NCBI RefSeq assembly: GCF_024679245.1 | Contig: NC_090187.1 | Location: forward strand, 26,746,815-26,810,814 | Direction of reading: 5' to 3' | Source: Pseudorasbora parva | Lineage: Eukaryota; Chordata; Actinopteri; Cypriniformes; Gobionidae | Length of the DNA: 64,000 bases | Shown here: one piece after another, positions 1 through 39,450 of the stretch | How the letters are laid out: every line of letters starts with the position of its first letter | Position numbering within the stretch: position 1 is the first letter of the stretch | Notes under the pieces: model-generated | Databases searched by the model: none | Told to the model about the DNA's origin: nothing | Seen by the model: only the letters and a program-made list of their open reading frames with translations | Made by a program: the position numbers and the translations under genes

Positions 1-1
1 C

Positions 2-210
2 TTATACACACACAAAACATGAACTGATATACATTTCATTAAATGAGTAGGGCTCTGTGCGCACTTTTTTTTTTTTTTTTTTTTTTACCTGGATGTGGCA
101 TTTGGATGATTCGTGGTCTTTTATGGCTTCCAGTTTTAGGTTTTTAGTCCCAACAATGAAACAATTATTTTTGGCATCTTCTGAAGCGTGTTGACAACAT
201 ACAGAGCAGA
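2..210 (-). pseudogene. Fragment of a hAT-associated TTF/BED-like zinc finger
   Basis: The frame reads CSVCCQHASED and then KLEAIKDHESSKCHIQ, the C-x2-C ... E-x-I-x-x-H-E-x-S-x-x-H pattern of zinc-finger N-termini found in hAT transposases and derived genes. It runs out of the window on the left and its upstream part is taken over by a transposon terminus at 220. A lysine run reflects a poly-T stretch. Too short to name a gene. Confidence 0.45.
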
Positions 211-217
211 ACATTGT

Positions 218-1110
218 CAGTAGGGATGCACCGAAATAAAAATTATTGGCCCGAAACCGAAACACCAAAAGAAATTATGCCACTTATTAGTACCATTGCA
301 TTTATGGCTAATGCCATGACTGTGTAACTTTACTAAAAATCAAGGCATTGCAATTGCATAAATTAATATTAAAGTTTCAAATAATAAATCAATTACAAAT
401 TTTGCAAATATTTATTTAGCATACATTGCAACAATCCACAGTATAAAATAAAATTCAAACTAAAATGTTTAACTTGACCTCACTTATGTGTACATTAAAT
501 AATAACAGGTCTACTGGACCTGTTATTGCAGAAAGGAACAGAAATTAAATAAAGTAATCAAATGTAAAATAACTGCATATTTAACTGTTTAAATTAGAGA
601 TGAATCCTTATTCAACTTACAAAAGCTTTTCAATCAAGAGCAGTGAGTGATGTCCTTTTGTTTGACATTAAACAGAGCAGTAAAGGCTACTGCCCCTTTA
701 AGACCTAGTGCAGGGACATGCTCGTCTTTCTCGACTGTATACGGTTCACTTGAGGCATATACAGACTATGTCTGCATGGATTCTCATCAAGATGGACATG
801 TTGACATACTTTTTGTGTGAGTTTGTCCGTTTAAGCTCAAGATTTGAAAGAGAACTCAATATTTGTGCGCTGTCAGAGGAGTGCACGCTTTCGGATAATA
901 CACAGTGACGGATCTACTCTAAGCACGCGCAAGTCATATTTGCGTCTTTTGGCACTACATCCGGGGAATGACGGCGAAAACTACTGGTCATATTCGAACA
1001 TACGGCCGCACTCGCATGCATTGAACAAAGTTTACAAAGAGGTGAAACATTTTTATTTATTTTTTTATTTACCCACCACAGTGGCCGGTAGGTGAAGCGA
1101 GTTTACCCGC
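218..1110 (+). mobile_element. hAT-like element remnant
   Basis: Begins CAGTAGGGATGCACCGAAAT, a terminus type common in fish hAT elements. The stretch 520-1060 recurs inverted and diverged at 47385-47885, showing that it is interspersed. No transposase frame and no second terminus were seen. Confidence 0.5.
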
Positions 1111-1142
1111 CACAACTCAAAAACACCCGCATTTGGCTGGTG

Positions 1143-1440
1143 GCAGGTGCTAATTTCCATCCCTGCTTGTTAGCGTGCCCACCTCCCATGCCGGAGATGC
1201 CCGTTCAAGTCCCGATTGAAGCAGGGCAAGTAGGACAGAAAGGGGTTACATTGGTGCCATGACCCAAACGGGAGTGAGGTTTTGGGGGTTGACTGTAACG
1301 GAGGCCAGCTAGTGAGAAGTGTGCAGGTAAACCTCACTCCCCTGATCTCAAGAGGCATAGCGGCTGGTCTTTAACTTCCTTTTTTGCTCTCGCCTGCCTC
1401 TCATGCCGGAGACGCAGGTTTGAGTCCCACTTGTAGTGGG
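1143..1440 (+). repeat. SINE-like DNA with two tRNA-derived modules
   Basis: Two blocks resemble tRNA promoters: TTAGCGTGCCCACC ... CATGCCGGAGA ... GTTCAAGTCCC near 1150-1215, and CTCATGCCGGAGACGCAGG ... TTTGAGTCCC near 1395-1425. These are A-box and B-box-like sequences shared in order. No cloverleaf could be folded, so these are not called tRNA genes. Confidence 0.5.
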
Positions 1441-2396
1441 GCGTGTAGGACTGGTCACCCTAACCCATCACACTCTTTAAGCCTTCCAGATGACATTCAA
1501 GGCTCAGAGACAATATCCCTGGTTAACTCTAGACTAAAGATCTGCACTCTTTAGGCAAGCATTCACCTAATACACTTCATAACATTGCAATCTAGTTATA
1601 TCAGATCAAATGCACATGGTTATTATTGCTTGAAATGTTATGAACAGCAGCTAGGTTAATTAATTTAATTTGCTTTTCTGTTTTATTTCAGGATGCCCAT
1701 CCCAAGGTAACTAAAGACTTTGCCAGCTGTCATCTTTTACAAAGATTTCAGATGACCCAACACCTGTGAATAGATGACTTCAATATACAAATAAATGTGT
1801 TTGAATTAGCATATAAGCATTTTATTAGAGAAATACATTATATAGAAAATGTCCCATTTTCATATAAAAACCTTTTGAATGCACATCTATGATGTGCAAG
1901 AATAAAATATAATAAATAATTTGGTGTGTTTTTGGAAGAGAAAGCGGAGGTTATCCATTTACTCTGAGCAAACAAAAGGTATGTCACATAACCTGCTTTC
2001 TAGGATACCCCCTTGAAGGCTAATAAGAGGTCCATCCTGATTAGTGCAGTCGATTCCAGGCAAGCCCTGATGTCACTCCCTTTGGCAGAACGTTGTGTTT
2101 TATTGGTTTGGCTATTTAATTAGAAAAAAATGTATGTGTGTTCCATAACCATTGTTAATTATTTGAGAAAATTGTAATTAAGAAACTGAAAATGTTTTAT
2201 ATTTTGACCCCATGCCTTTTTGTTTTTAAGCAAGATGGTACCAATTTGAGTAAAATGCCCGTAAAGTTAACCAGTTGACTAAATCTGATTCTTTCCCGCT
2301 TCCTAGAATAGATGATTGCATTGATCGCATGAATCAAGTAAAGTTTGTACATGAAATGTTCTTTTACTGCTGTGATGGACAGTTGCTTACTTTCTC
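1441..2396. other. No gene recognised
   Basis: AT-rich sequence. A tiny exon-like piece (TTATTTCAG|GATGCCCATCCCAAG|GTAACT at 1692) was considered and rejected. No open frame or clear repeat terminus was found. Confidence 0.4.
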
Positions 2397-2399
2397 ATG

Positions 2400-2670
2400 G
2401 CCAGTATGGTTCTTCAGTGGTTCTTTGGGGTGACTGAGGTGCTTTATAACATCGCTACCGTAAGAACGTTGAGGCGAGGTGGACGAGCAAGAGACATGGG
2501 AGCAAGAAACGTGTTTAACCCAGTGTGGTTCTTCAGCAGTTCTTTGGGGTGGCTGAGGTGCTATATAGCATCACTGCCATAAGAACGTGTTTAGCCCAGT
2601 ATGGTTCTTCAGTGGCTTTTTGGGGTGACTGAGGTGCTTTATAGCATCGTTACCGTAAGAACGTTGACCG
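2400..2670 (+). repeat. Three imperfect copies of a ~70-bp repeat
   Basis: The unit AGTATGGTTCTTCAG ... GGGGTGACTGAGGTGCT ... CCGTAAGAACGTT begins at about 2402, 2522 and 2599. The copies differ at scattered bases and spacing is unequal, so this is an old tandem array rather than a fresh one. Confidence 0.8.
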
Positions 2671-3097
2671 CTGACACCTAAAATAACAAATGGGATACCC
2701 TGTACGGTCTCATCCACATGTACGCGGCAACCAGGGATGGGCAGTATTTCAAATACATGTATTTAAAATACGTATTTGAAATACAAAATACTATTTTGTA
2801 TTTTGTATTTTGAAGCCTTTGGAAAAAATCGAATGTAATTTGTATTTAAATACATTTAAGATGAGTATTTTTGTATTTTCAAAATACTCAAAATACTTTG
2901 AGCCAGGCAACCTCTTTATCAGGAGCTGTTTTCATGCATCTACTAGTTCAGACCAGACACGCCCCTCCCCCCAACATTCATTCAGGTGAGCCGCAGCTGT
3001 ACAACCCTAGCCTGACAAGCCAGAGCCACATCAAGATGTTTGGTCTGGAAACTCACCATTAACAGCTCAATCAGAGGGGCGGATAAACGGCTGTCTG

Positions 3098-3373
3098 TCA
3101 AACTCCCTCTGCACGCGATAGGATAGCGCTACACCAACCAGAGCAACGAAGGTGAAGCAGAGCTCGCTGACAGATTAAACATTCACCGTATCCGGTCGGC
3201 AAAACTCTGAACACATCTTCCCTTCTTAAGAATGACTTCAGTGTCGTTCTTTGTTCTTTTCTCAGAGAAAAGCTTAACTCCAAGTCTTCCAGAGTCGCGG
3301 TCAAAGCTGATTCGAAAGACTGCCGTTCGCCAGCGTCTGTGTTTACTAGAAGCACGCAAACCAGTGTTGCCAA
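3098..3373 (-). pseudogene. RecQ-like helicase fragment inside hAT element
   Basis: The frame reads LRKEQRTTLKSFLRREDVFRVLPTGYGECL. This resembles the Q motif and motif I of RecQ-type DEAD helicases (K-E-Q ... LPTGYGKSL), but the Walker A lysine is replaced by Glu, and nothing beyond motif I follows. It is probably a decayed piece of a helicase-like gene carried by fish transposons. Its right end is cut by the nested element at 3362. Confidence 0.5.
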
Positions 3374-4092
3374 CTATTTTCCAAGGAAAGTAGCTAAAGC
3401 CTGCCCAAAAAAATCGCTAAATGTCGCTAGATGACGTCATGCGTTAATTAGCATATTAGTGACGTCATCACGCCGTCCTTGCGTTCAGTCTGCCTGACGT
3501 TTTTTCTCTCCTAATCCGTGCTAATTTACTATATTTTACAATAATATAATACAGCCGACTGTCCAATAAATGTTTTCATTTCCTATACATTTTTGTCATA
3601 CAATATATGATATAGTGAATTACAAAAAAAATTATATGTGTAAAATCTGAATTGAGAAACTGGATGAACTAAAGCTCTGTGATAGTGAGTAATATAAGTG
3701 ATAAGCACAAGAGATGGAACTCATCATAACTAATTTATTCAAATATAAAACAAAAGAAGCAGATAACATTAAGTGAGAAATCGATGGCAACCTTGTGTGC
3801 TCATGTGTAGCTCGCTCATTCACGTCTGTCAGCTGCTGTCTGTAGGCGCGAGCAGCTCCCCTCAGCCATTCACTGAACAGGGCAGACGCAGAGAGAGGTG
3901 TGTGTGACGGCAGAGGGGAAAAAAGACCTCGCGCTCGCAGGACAGTACTGGCGACATTTGTAAACTAAAGTAGCTGAAGTTTGTCCAAAAAGTCACTAGA
4001 TTTGTCGCTAGTCGCTTTTTTGAAAATAAGTCACTAGAGGGGTCTGAAAAGCCGCTAAAGATAGCGACAAAGTCGCCAAGTTGGCAACACTG
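3362..4092. mobile_element. Nested hAT-like MITE, 731 bp
   Basis: Termini CAGTGTTGCCAACTA and TTGGCAACACTG form an inverted repeat, flanked by a perfect 8-bp duplication ACGCAAAC (3354-3361 and 4093-4100). It sits inside the 2732-5717 element and so is younger. No coding potential was recognised. Confidence 0.85.
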
Positions 4093-4245
4093 ACGCAAAC
4101 GCAACTCTGCCGTCATTATGTTAAGCCCCGCCCACCGACTCTATACACTATGTGATTGGCCCGACCAGAGTTTGGTTTTTACAGCTCAGAAGTGTATTGA
4201 GAGTTGCTAGACGGCACTCGTGGCAGATTAGATTTGCTCAGTAGC

Positions 4246-4316
4246 GTGGGAAGGGGGGTGCTGCGGGGGCTGCAGCCCCCCTCGTTATAGCATCAGCCCC
4301 CCTGGTGGGGGGCTGT
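4246..4316. repeat. G/C-run hairpin within the hAT-like element
   Basis: Runs of 5-7 G are followed by complementary C runs: GGGGGCTGCAGCCCCC is a perfect palindrome near 4264-4281, followed by a second C run and G run. It can fold as a strong hairpin, and the G runs could form a quadruplex. Confidence 0.6.
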
Positions 4317-5725
4317 GGACTAAAATTGTATTGTATTTAAAACATGAAATGAAATGAAATAAATTAAAATAGACTGACATAACATACTGTGTTTTAATGG
4401 GATTAAAATAATGGGCCATGGATAAGATATAAACTAATTAATAATTATTTTAATAATTCCTTAGGAAGTGCTTTCGTCACCATCATCACCTCGCTCACTC
4501 TTGTTTGGTCATGGTTAGCAATAAGCAGCAGAAACATATTTGTAGACTTTTTTTGAGTTACGTTACTACTAACACGGTTAAGAAAAGTAAAATTGGGAAA
4601 TCTTCTAAAAAAAAAAGTATGTAAACAACGACGCTGACCTTGACACCGAAACAAACTCTGTTCAGACATCCGCGAGGTTTGTGAGCTGGACGTTAACATG
4701 TAAGTTAGCCTACTCTGATAGCTCCACTCTACCAGTCTTCTGAAGTCGGGACACATGATATTTTACAAACGTGATTATGAATCATTATTTCTCCAAATAT
4801 GCGCACATGAGGGACTAAAAGCCCTGGCAGATGCTGGATATTGTATGTAGCCTATGAACACAAATAAAAAGAATGCTTTATGAGTGATGATTAACGTGTG
4901 TCTGTGTATGGTCCATTGGCGTCGGAACCATTGTGTGTCGTGAGGACAAGACTCACCCACTTTTAAAGACCAATGATATTGGACACTTTCACTTTTATCG
5001 TCACTAATTCAACACGTCTGTTTACCTACCCCTACCGAGAAAAACGTATTAGGTGTTTGACTCTTTTTTTCCACTTTTCTATTATTTTTTAAATTTTTAT
5101 TGAAAATAAATGCCTTTCTGATCTGTGATGTGAAAAGGGAGTAGCGTGAGTTCTGCAAAAGGCAGGGCAAATAACTCAAACAAATAACAAATAGTATACT
5201 TGTATCTAACGTTACTCCAGCAAAAACAAATTCTGAGACCACCCACAGTTTTGCTTCCGACACCCATGGTATGATCGCGTTTTAACAAGTAATTAATTTT
5301 AAACAACAATAATCTGGGGCGGTGGGTCCGTCTGTGCTCTTTGACGGTAAAGGGGAATGTTGGAGTGGAAAAAGAAGTGAGGGCGAATGAGTTATTGACG
5401 TAATTTGTGTTATTATAACTGCCGCTAAAGGAAATTCAAATTCAAATTGAAAACGAAAGTTTCTAAGCAGGTGCACACATCTAAATGCTTTTTGGCATTC
5501 AGAATAGGCCTAGATAGATTACAGCCTAATATGGATACCTTCACTGAATTGCCAATTTCACATGTATTTGGTGTATTTTCAAAATACAAAATACTGTATT
5601 TGTATTTAAATACATTTTTCCACACAGTATTTTGTATTTGTATTTAAATACATTTTTCCACACAGTATTTTGTATTTGTATTTTAAATACATTTCCATGT
5701 ATTTATGCCCATCTCTGGCGGCAAC

Positions 5726-7693
5726 CACTGTAAGTCCACAAGACTGAAAGTAAATATGAAGTGTGCCATTTGGGAAAGGGCCACAGTGCTCTGAAAAGCA
5801 ATACAATCAACTTCCCTACCTAACTATTCAAAAACAGAGAATAAAGTGAGCAAATAAAATTGCGTCTACCTCCTTAATTTTTGTAAGATTTTTTATACAA
5901 TGTATTTACAAAGCACTATTTACAGATTAGACTATAGAGCAAACTTAAAGGCTACAACATGCCTAACCCTGTTCTCTCAGCCCTGGTTTGGGAGTGCTCG
6001 CAGCTTGTTCTCGTCACATCGCCTGAAAAGTACTTTTTTCTTGAAGGTGTCCGAGAACTATTGTGCGATTGGTCATACATTTAAAGCAGACGTGGTTAAT
6101 GCGGAGAAACGCAGATGATCGGCACCTGCTTTTCTCGTGAAGTATGGATTGCACTGGCAAGAACGAACTTTGTTGTTGTTCTTGCCACCTCGAGAAAACC
6201 AACTTTTTTTTGTTCTTGCAGGGTATGTTCCAAGCTTAAGAGGGCAAACCAAAATCAGTATCAATAAACAGGTAATGGGGAATACCAAAATACCAAACAG
6301 TTTCTTACCACTCTCAGAGAACAAACTAAGATTGCGGAAATCTTAACGCTCAAATTTTTGTCTGAATACACAGCGAAACCAAGAATACACTTCACACAAC
6401 AACACAATGTTCTGCCAAAGGGAGTGACATCAGGGCTTTATACTTCTAAAAACAAAATAATGAAAGAAGACAAAAGACAAAATTAAGGGTTTCCCAGTAG
6501 TAAATACAACTTGAGAAGGTGTGTCCATTGTCCTGCCAAACAAGATATTGGCTGTTGAGCAGTGTACTTGTTGTGCACATGACTGTGTTTTTGATTACTG
6601 TTTTGCCTTAAAGTTTATACGCTTAAAGTTAATACGCACCAACAGTTCACAGTAATTCATCAACAGTTAATCATTTTCCACGCACACACCCTCCTGTCCT
6701 GTTCTGTTGGGAGTTTGCCAGATGGTGGCAGTGTAGGAAAAATTGCCTTTCTTAAATAAGTCTGTTAATTCTTCCTGCTTAGCCATGAGCAGACGAACAC
6801 ATACGTCAAGGGGTTTTAAATACCTGGCTGACTTTTTGACAACGTAACATCCTAAACGCATTTGTGTACCCATAACCCATTTCTCCTCCAGAGCCTTACC
6901 AAAACCTGCAGACATACACAAACAACTTGAATCACAAGCTAACTGCCTTTTCCTCGCAATAAATAGGTTGACACAAATGTCTGATGTAAGGAAGGATGCT
7001 TATTTAACTGTGCGCACAAACAAGAGGGCATGTTTGATCAAGCCACAGTTTTGCCAGTGCACTTCTAGAGCGTCTGCGTGTAATTAGTCCGTCAAGAGCA
7101 GCCTCTCTCTCTCTGTCTCAACTGCTTCTGTTGCTCCAACCTGAAGCCTCTCCAGGGCTGAGCACTCTCCATCAATGCACACTGGGATTTGACTTTGTTT
7201 GTGTGAGAGCCGTTTCCAGGTTGTGGATACACATAGTGATAGAGTTGTGTGCATGCAGACACTCTCTCTCACACACACACACACACACACGCACAAAATA
7301 ATGTATATAATACCCAAATAAACACTTATTTTAATTGACACAAATGCATTCTTTTTATAGCCATACAAACTCTCAAATGCGCACTGCAATGTTACCTTTG
7401 GAGAAACAAGAGGTGGGGCATGTAAAACCCATCCCTTGTCCTTTACCCCATTGCTGAACACCATGCAAGCACTACAAGTTCCTCCCCCTGTTAAAGCACA
7501 CACACAAACACACACATGCACACTTAATGCTGCAATCCTCTTTGTGAAAGTGACGCGCTTCTGTCAGAAACAGAGCTTAGTTGAAGTGAAACAGGGAGAG
7601 AGGGAAACAGGCTCATTCCGTTTCTGCTCGACTACATTCCTGTTAACTTCTGTTTGCTCCTGTCTGAGCTTCTGTGATCTGGTCTTTCTTGCA
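5726..7693. other. No confident gene; one orphan exon-like frame and an AC microsatellite
   Basis: An (AC)n run lies at about 7269-7290. A 50-nt exon-like piece (TTCTTGCAG|GGTATG ... AACAG|GTAATG at about 6221-6270) has splice-like borders, but no recognised protein was assigned. The - strand frame at 6667-6902 is listed separately. Confidence 0.4.
6667..6902 (-). CDS. Orphan 3'-terminal exon candidate, unidentified
   Basis: On the - strand a good acceptor (TGTATGTCTGCAG) is followed by about 77 open codons and a stop. The frame contains EEKWVMGTQMRLGCYVVKKS and ends TIWQTPNRTGQEGVCVEND. Composition looks protein-like rather than repeat-derived, but I do not recognise a family and found no partner exon. 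It may be the last exon of a gene to the right on the - strand, or chance. Confidence 0.25.
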
Positions 7694-8146
7694 GGTTGAT
7701 CATCGGGACTAAAAAAAAAACACATCCTACCAGAACTTTTTGGGAAGCCTGTCAGTTTTATCTCATCCTGGACATTTTGATTTTGGGATTGACAGCTGCT
7801 GATCAGAATCTGTCCAACTTCATCTGAACTGCTGCAGATAAGCTATACTTTGCACTCGCACCACTCTAGAACTTTGGCTTGTGGTTGGGAAGATGCTAAT
7901 AGCTTATGCAAATTGGATACAAATCTAACTGAGGACACCCATATCCAGCTTCTTATTATTATTTTTATATTCTTTTCAACGTTGTGGAAGAGTTTGAAAC
8001 TAAAGAACAACCTGGTGTATGAGCCAACAGCAGAGACTGAGAGGTGGTCTCGGGTGACGGGGGAGAGACAAATCAGGCACTTTTGGAAGGGTCGGTCAGG
8101 CTCAAACAGAGCCACGGTGGAGGACGACCTGCTGGATTTCGCTGAT
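7694..8146 (+). other. Probable 5' UTR of the retinal impdh1 transcript
   Basis: This stretch is continuous with exon A. A pyrimidine-rich tract ending TTTCTTGCAG at 7693 could be a splice acceptor, so an upstream non-coding exon may exist; alternatively transcription starts nearby. Upstream out-of-frame ATGs (for example 7892 and 8014) would form short uORFs. An octamer-like ATGCAAAT lies near 7907. No convincing TATA box or photoreceptor-factor cluster was recognised. Confidence 0.3.
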
Positions 8147-36654
<28,508 letters not shown>

Positions 36655-37146
36655 TTTCTGTTATCTTCGCCCCCTGTTCTTTTTGTCTAATGACTCTAGA
36701 TAAACATTAAAAAATATATTAAAACTGATTGTAACAAAAGCCAGCGACAGTACTGAATGTACTATGGACTGTTTTGTTTATCTTTATTTTTAAAAAAAAA
36801 CTTTTTTTGGGTCTCCTTGTAAGATATTACACTTGGCAATAGAGATATTATTTAAATCAGATGAATGTACTACACCATCTGAAATATGAGGGAGATACGC
36901 ATGTGTATATGTGTGAGAGAATGTCTATGAAGATTTTTTCAAAATGTTAAATTGTCTGTTGGTTTATTGCTACAACACTTGTGGTATAAGAGAAAATAAT
37001 GTGCATATACAATATTGCCATTAGAGTTTTATGAGTTTTCTTTATTTTTCCAGAAGGGCAAGTTTGCTTGCTGCTTGTGTCACAATGCTTTTCAGACTAT
37101 CCGGTTAGTCATGTAGCACTAGAACTATGTATGGTTTCACTTTATT
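36655..37146 (+). other. impdh1 3' UTR / downstream region
   Basis: AT-rich sequence after the alternative stop. No clear canonical AATAAA signal is seen before the transposon at 37151; ATAAA-type variants near 36700 are the nearest possibility. The transcript end cannot be fixed from sequence alone. Confidence 0.35.
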
Positions 37147-37150
37147 TTAA

Positions 37151-38288
37151 AGGGTAACTAAACCCTAGAACAACTTTTTTTAGTTAATGATCTGCAAGAA
37201 TGGAGCTTTATTATTATTGTTCATTGAGTCGAGTAAATGTTTTGACAGTTGGGTTTAAAGTGTTTAAATTCTATAATATATGGTGTAAAAACGTCTTAGT
37301 GCTGCCCTCTTAAGGTTGAACGGTGGCTACTGCAGTTGAATTTTCCTATTGGACATTATGGTACTTCGTTATGTAGGTTTGTACTTCCAACGGCTCACTA
37401 TCCACGCCCCTGGCACGAGCTCACCACGCCCTGAGAAATGTTTTCCGTGATCACATGATGAGTCCAGTATGAGCGCTCATGTTAAATGAAGTAGAAACAT
37501 TATGAATGAAACTTTCTCTTCACTTGCTTTCAACATCCTAATTAAGAAAATTCAGATATATAATGCAGTTGTAAGTACATGTTAAGCTTTTCTTCTGATA
37601 GTTTTGCCACCTGTCATGTCTACAGATAATTTTCATACCTCAGACGCTTTCAGACAAACCCTGACACGCAAATGGTTGCCGTGGTAACGAACAACAAATC
37701 CGTAACGTGCTAGACTGCGGGCGTATGTAGTCTAACTTTTATTTAATGCATGAGGAATATTTAATATGAGGAAATCTGTTGTAATAGGCTATTAGGTTTG
37801 AACTTATTGGTCCTGTGATTTTTTTAGTGGCATTCAGTATAAGGATATGGCTGTTCAGTGTTCATAGATTAGTTAGTTATCTCATTCTCTCTTGCGCTGC
37901 TGCTTCGCTAGCATGAATGAATGAATGAATGAAAGCATCGTATGCATCGGGAGTTAAAGCAGTTTGAGCCAACAAACTCTGTGTCTACAGACATTTCACC
38001 CTCCTCCACTTCAGGTGAAGGTGGTGGAGAAAAGTCCTCTACTTTAGATGACCGCTCCGCTCTGTTGCAAAACTACTGTCCTCACTCCAGTGACAGTCAC
38101 TATCAATCTTTGCGAGTCTGACAACTGTCAAACAAGTTGTCACTACGGGTCTCAGGTGCACGCCCCCCCGCTCAGCGCCGCCCTCGTCTCGTCCCCTCTG
38201 TCTCCGCTGGGCTCTGCCCACTTTTGCAGCATTTTTCAAATATTGCCAGAGGGCGGAGTTAGGCTGTGAACAGGGGTTTAGTTACCCT
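37151..38288. mobile_element. TTAA-flanked element with AGGGTAACTAAACCC termini, 1138 bp
   Basis: Left TTAA|AGGGTAACTAAACCC, right GGGTTTAGTTACCCT|TTAA, a perfect 15-base terminal inverted repeat with TTAA duplication. No transposase frame. Confidence 0.85.
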
Positions 38289-38433
38289 TTAAGGTGTCAA
38301 TGTTACAGTGTAATTATATATTTAATTACTTACTATAGGGTTAGGTTAGGATTAGAGTTTATTTGAGGGTTAGTTTCATGTAACTATGCATAATTTACTA
38401 TATTTAATTTTTTATTAAGTACATGCAAATATA

Positions 38434-39448
38434 CAGTGGGTACAGAAAGTATTCAGACCCCCTTAAAATGTTCACTCTTTGTTATATTGCATTTGCTAAA
38501 ATCATTTAAGTTCATTTTTTTCTCATTAATCTACACACAGCTCCCCATATTGACAGAAAAACATAAATTGTTGACATTTTTGCAGATTTATTAAAAAAGA
38601 AAAATATCACATGGTCCTAAGTATTCAGACCCTTTGCTGTGACACTTGTATATTTAAACTCATGCTGTCCATTTCTTCTGATTATTCTTGAGATGGTTCT
38701 ACGCCTTCATTTGAGTCCAGCTGTGTTTGATTATACTGATTGGACGTAATTAGGAAAGCCACACACCTGTCTATATAAGACCTTACAGCTCACAGTGCAT
38801 GTCAGAGCAAATGAGAATCATTAAGTCAAAGGAACTGCCTGAAGAGATCAGAGACAGAATTGTGGCAAGGCACAGATCTGGCCAAGGTTACACAAAAAAT
38901 ATGCTGCGCTTAAGGTTCCTAATAGCACAGTGGCCTACATAATCCTTAAATGGAAGATGTTTAGGATGACCAAAACCCTTCCTAGAGCTGGCCATCCGGC
39001 CAAACTGAGCTATCGGGGAAGAAGAGCCTTGGTGAGAGAGGTAAAGAAGAACCCAAAGATCACTGTGGCTGAGCTCCAGAGATGCAGTCTGGAGATGGGA
39101 GAAAGTTGTAGAAAGTCATCCATCACTGCAGCCCTCTACCAGTCAGGGCTTTATGGCAGAGTGGCCTGACGGAAGCCTCTCCTCAAAGCCCTAATGGGGT
39201 TTGCTAAAAAACACCTGAAGGACTCCAAGATGGTAAGAAATAAGATACTCTGAGGATCTTCAAGGAGGAATGGCAGAGGATCCCCAAATCCAGGTGTGAT
39301 TATTAATATAAGAGGACATTAGATCAAAATGGTGCTTCTACTAAATACTGAGCAAAGGGTCTGAATACTTAAATTATTTTATCAAATGGCTGCAATATAA
39401 CAAAGAGCAAAAAATTTAAGGGAGTCTGAATATTTTCCGTACCCACTG
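38434..39448 (+). mobile_element. Internally deleted Tc1-like element, 1015 bp
   Basis: Ends CAGTGGGTACAGAAAGTATT and AATATTTTCCGTACCCACTG, flanked by TA (38432-38433, 39449-39450). The termini are imperfect inverted repeats. The inside carries the N-terminal part of a Tc1 transposase and then jumps to the 3' non-coding part, so the DDE catalytic region is missing. Confidence 0.9.
38802..39260 (+). pseudogene. Tc1 transposase N-terminal remnant
   Basis: Reads RIIKSKELPEEIRDRIVARH, then after a frameshift ILKWKMFRMTKTLPRAGHPA and RRALVREVKKNPKITVAELQ. These are the paired helix-turn-helix DNA-binding modules of Tc1 transposases. Stops follow at about 39168 and later; the catalytic D, D and E residues are absent. 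Cannot be functional. Confidence 0.85.
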
Positions 39449-39450
39449 TA

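Larger units (their letters stand above)
2732..5717. mobile_element. hAT-like DNA element, ~3 kb
   Basis: The ends are imperfect inverted repeats: CAGGGATGGGCAGTATTT on the left and TGCCCATCTCTG on the right, with many ATTTAAATAC motifs inside each end. It is flanked by a perfect 8-bp duplication GCGGCAAC (2724-2731 and 5718-5725), the target length of hAT elements. It contains a helicase-like fragment and a second nested element. No transposase frame was recognised. Confidence 0.8.

Noticed and set aside
1143..1440. tRNA genes
   Set aside because: A- and B-box-like sequences exist, but no cloverleaf with a 3' acceptor stem could be drawn; a SINE is more likely.
1692..1712. Tiny exon-like segment with AG and GT borders
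   Set aside because: Fifteen bases with no partner exons; expected by chance.
6221..6270. 50-nt exon reading GYVPSLRGQTKISINKQ
   Set aside because: Good splice-like borders but no recognised family and no neighbouring exons; kept only as a note.
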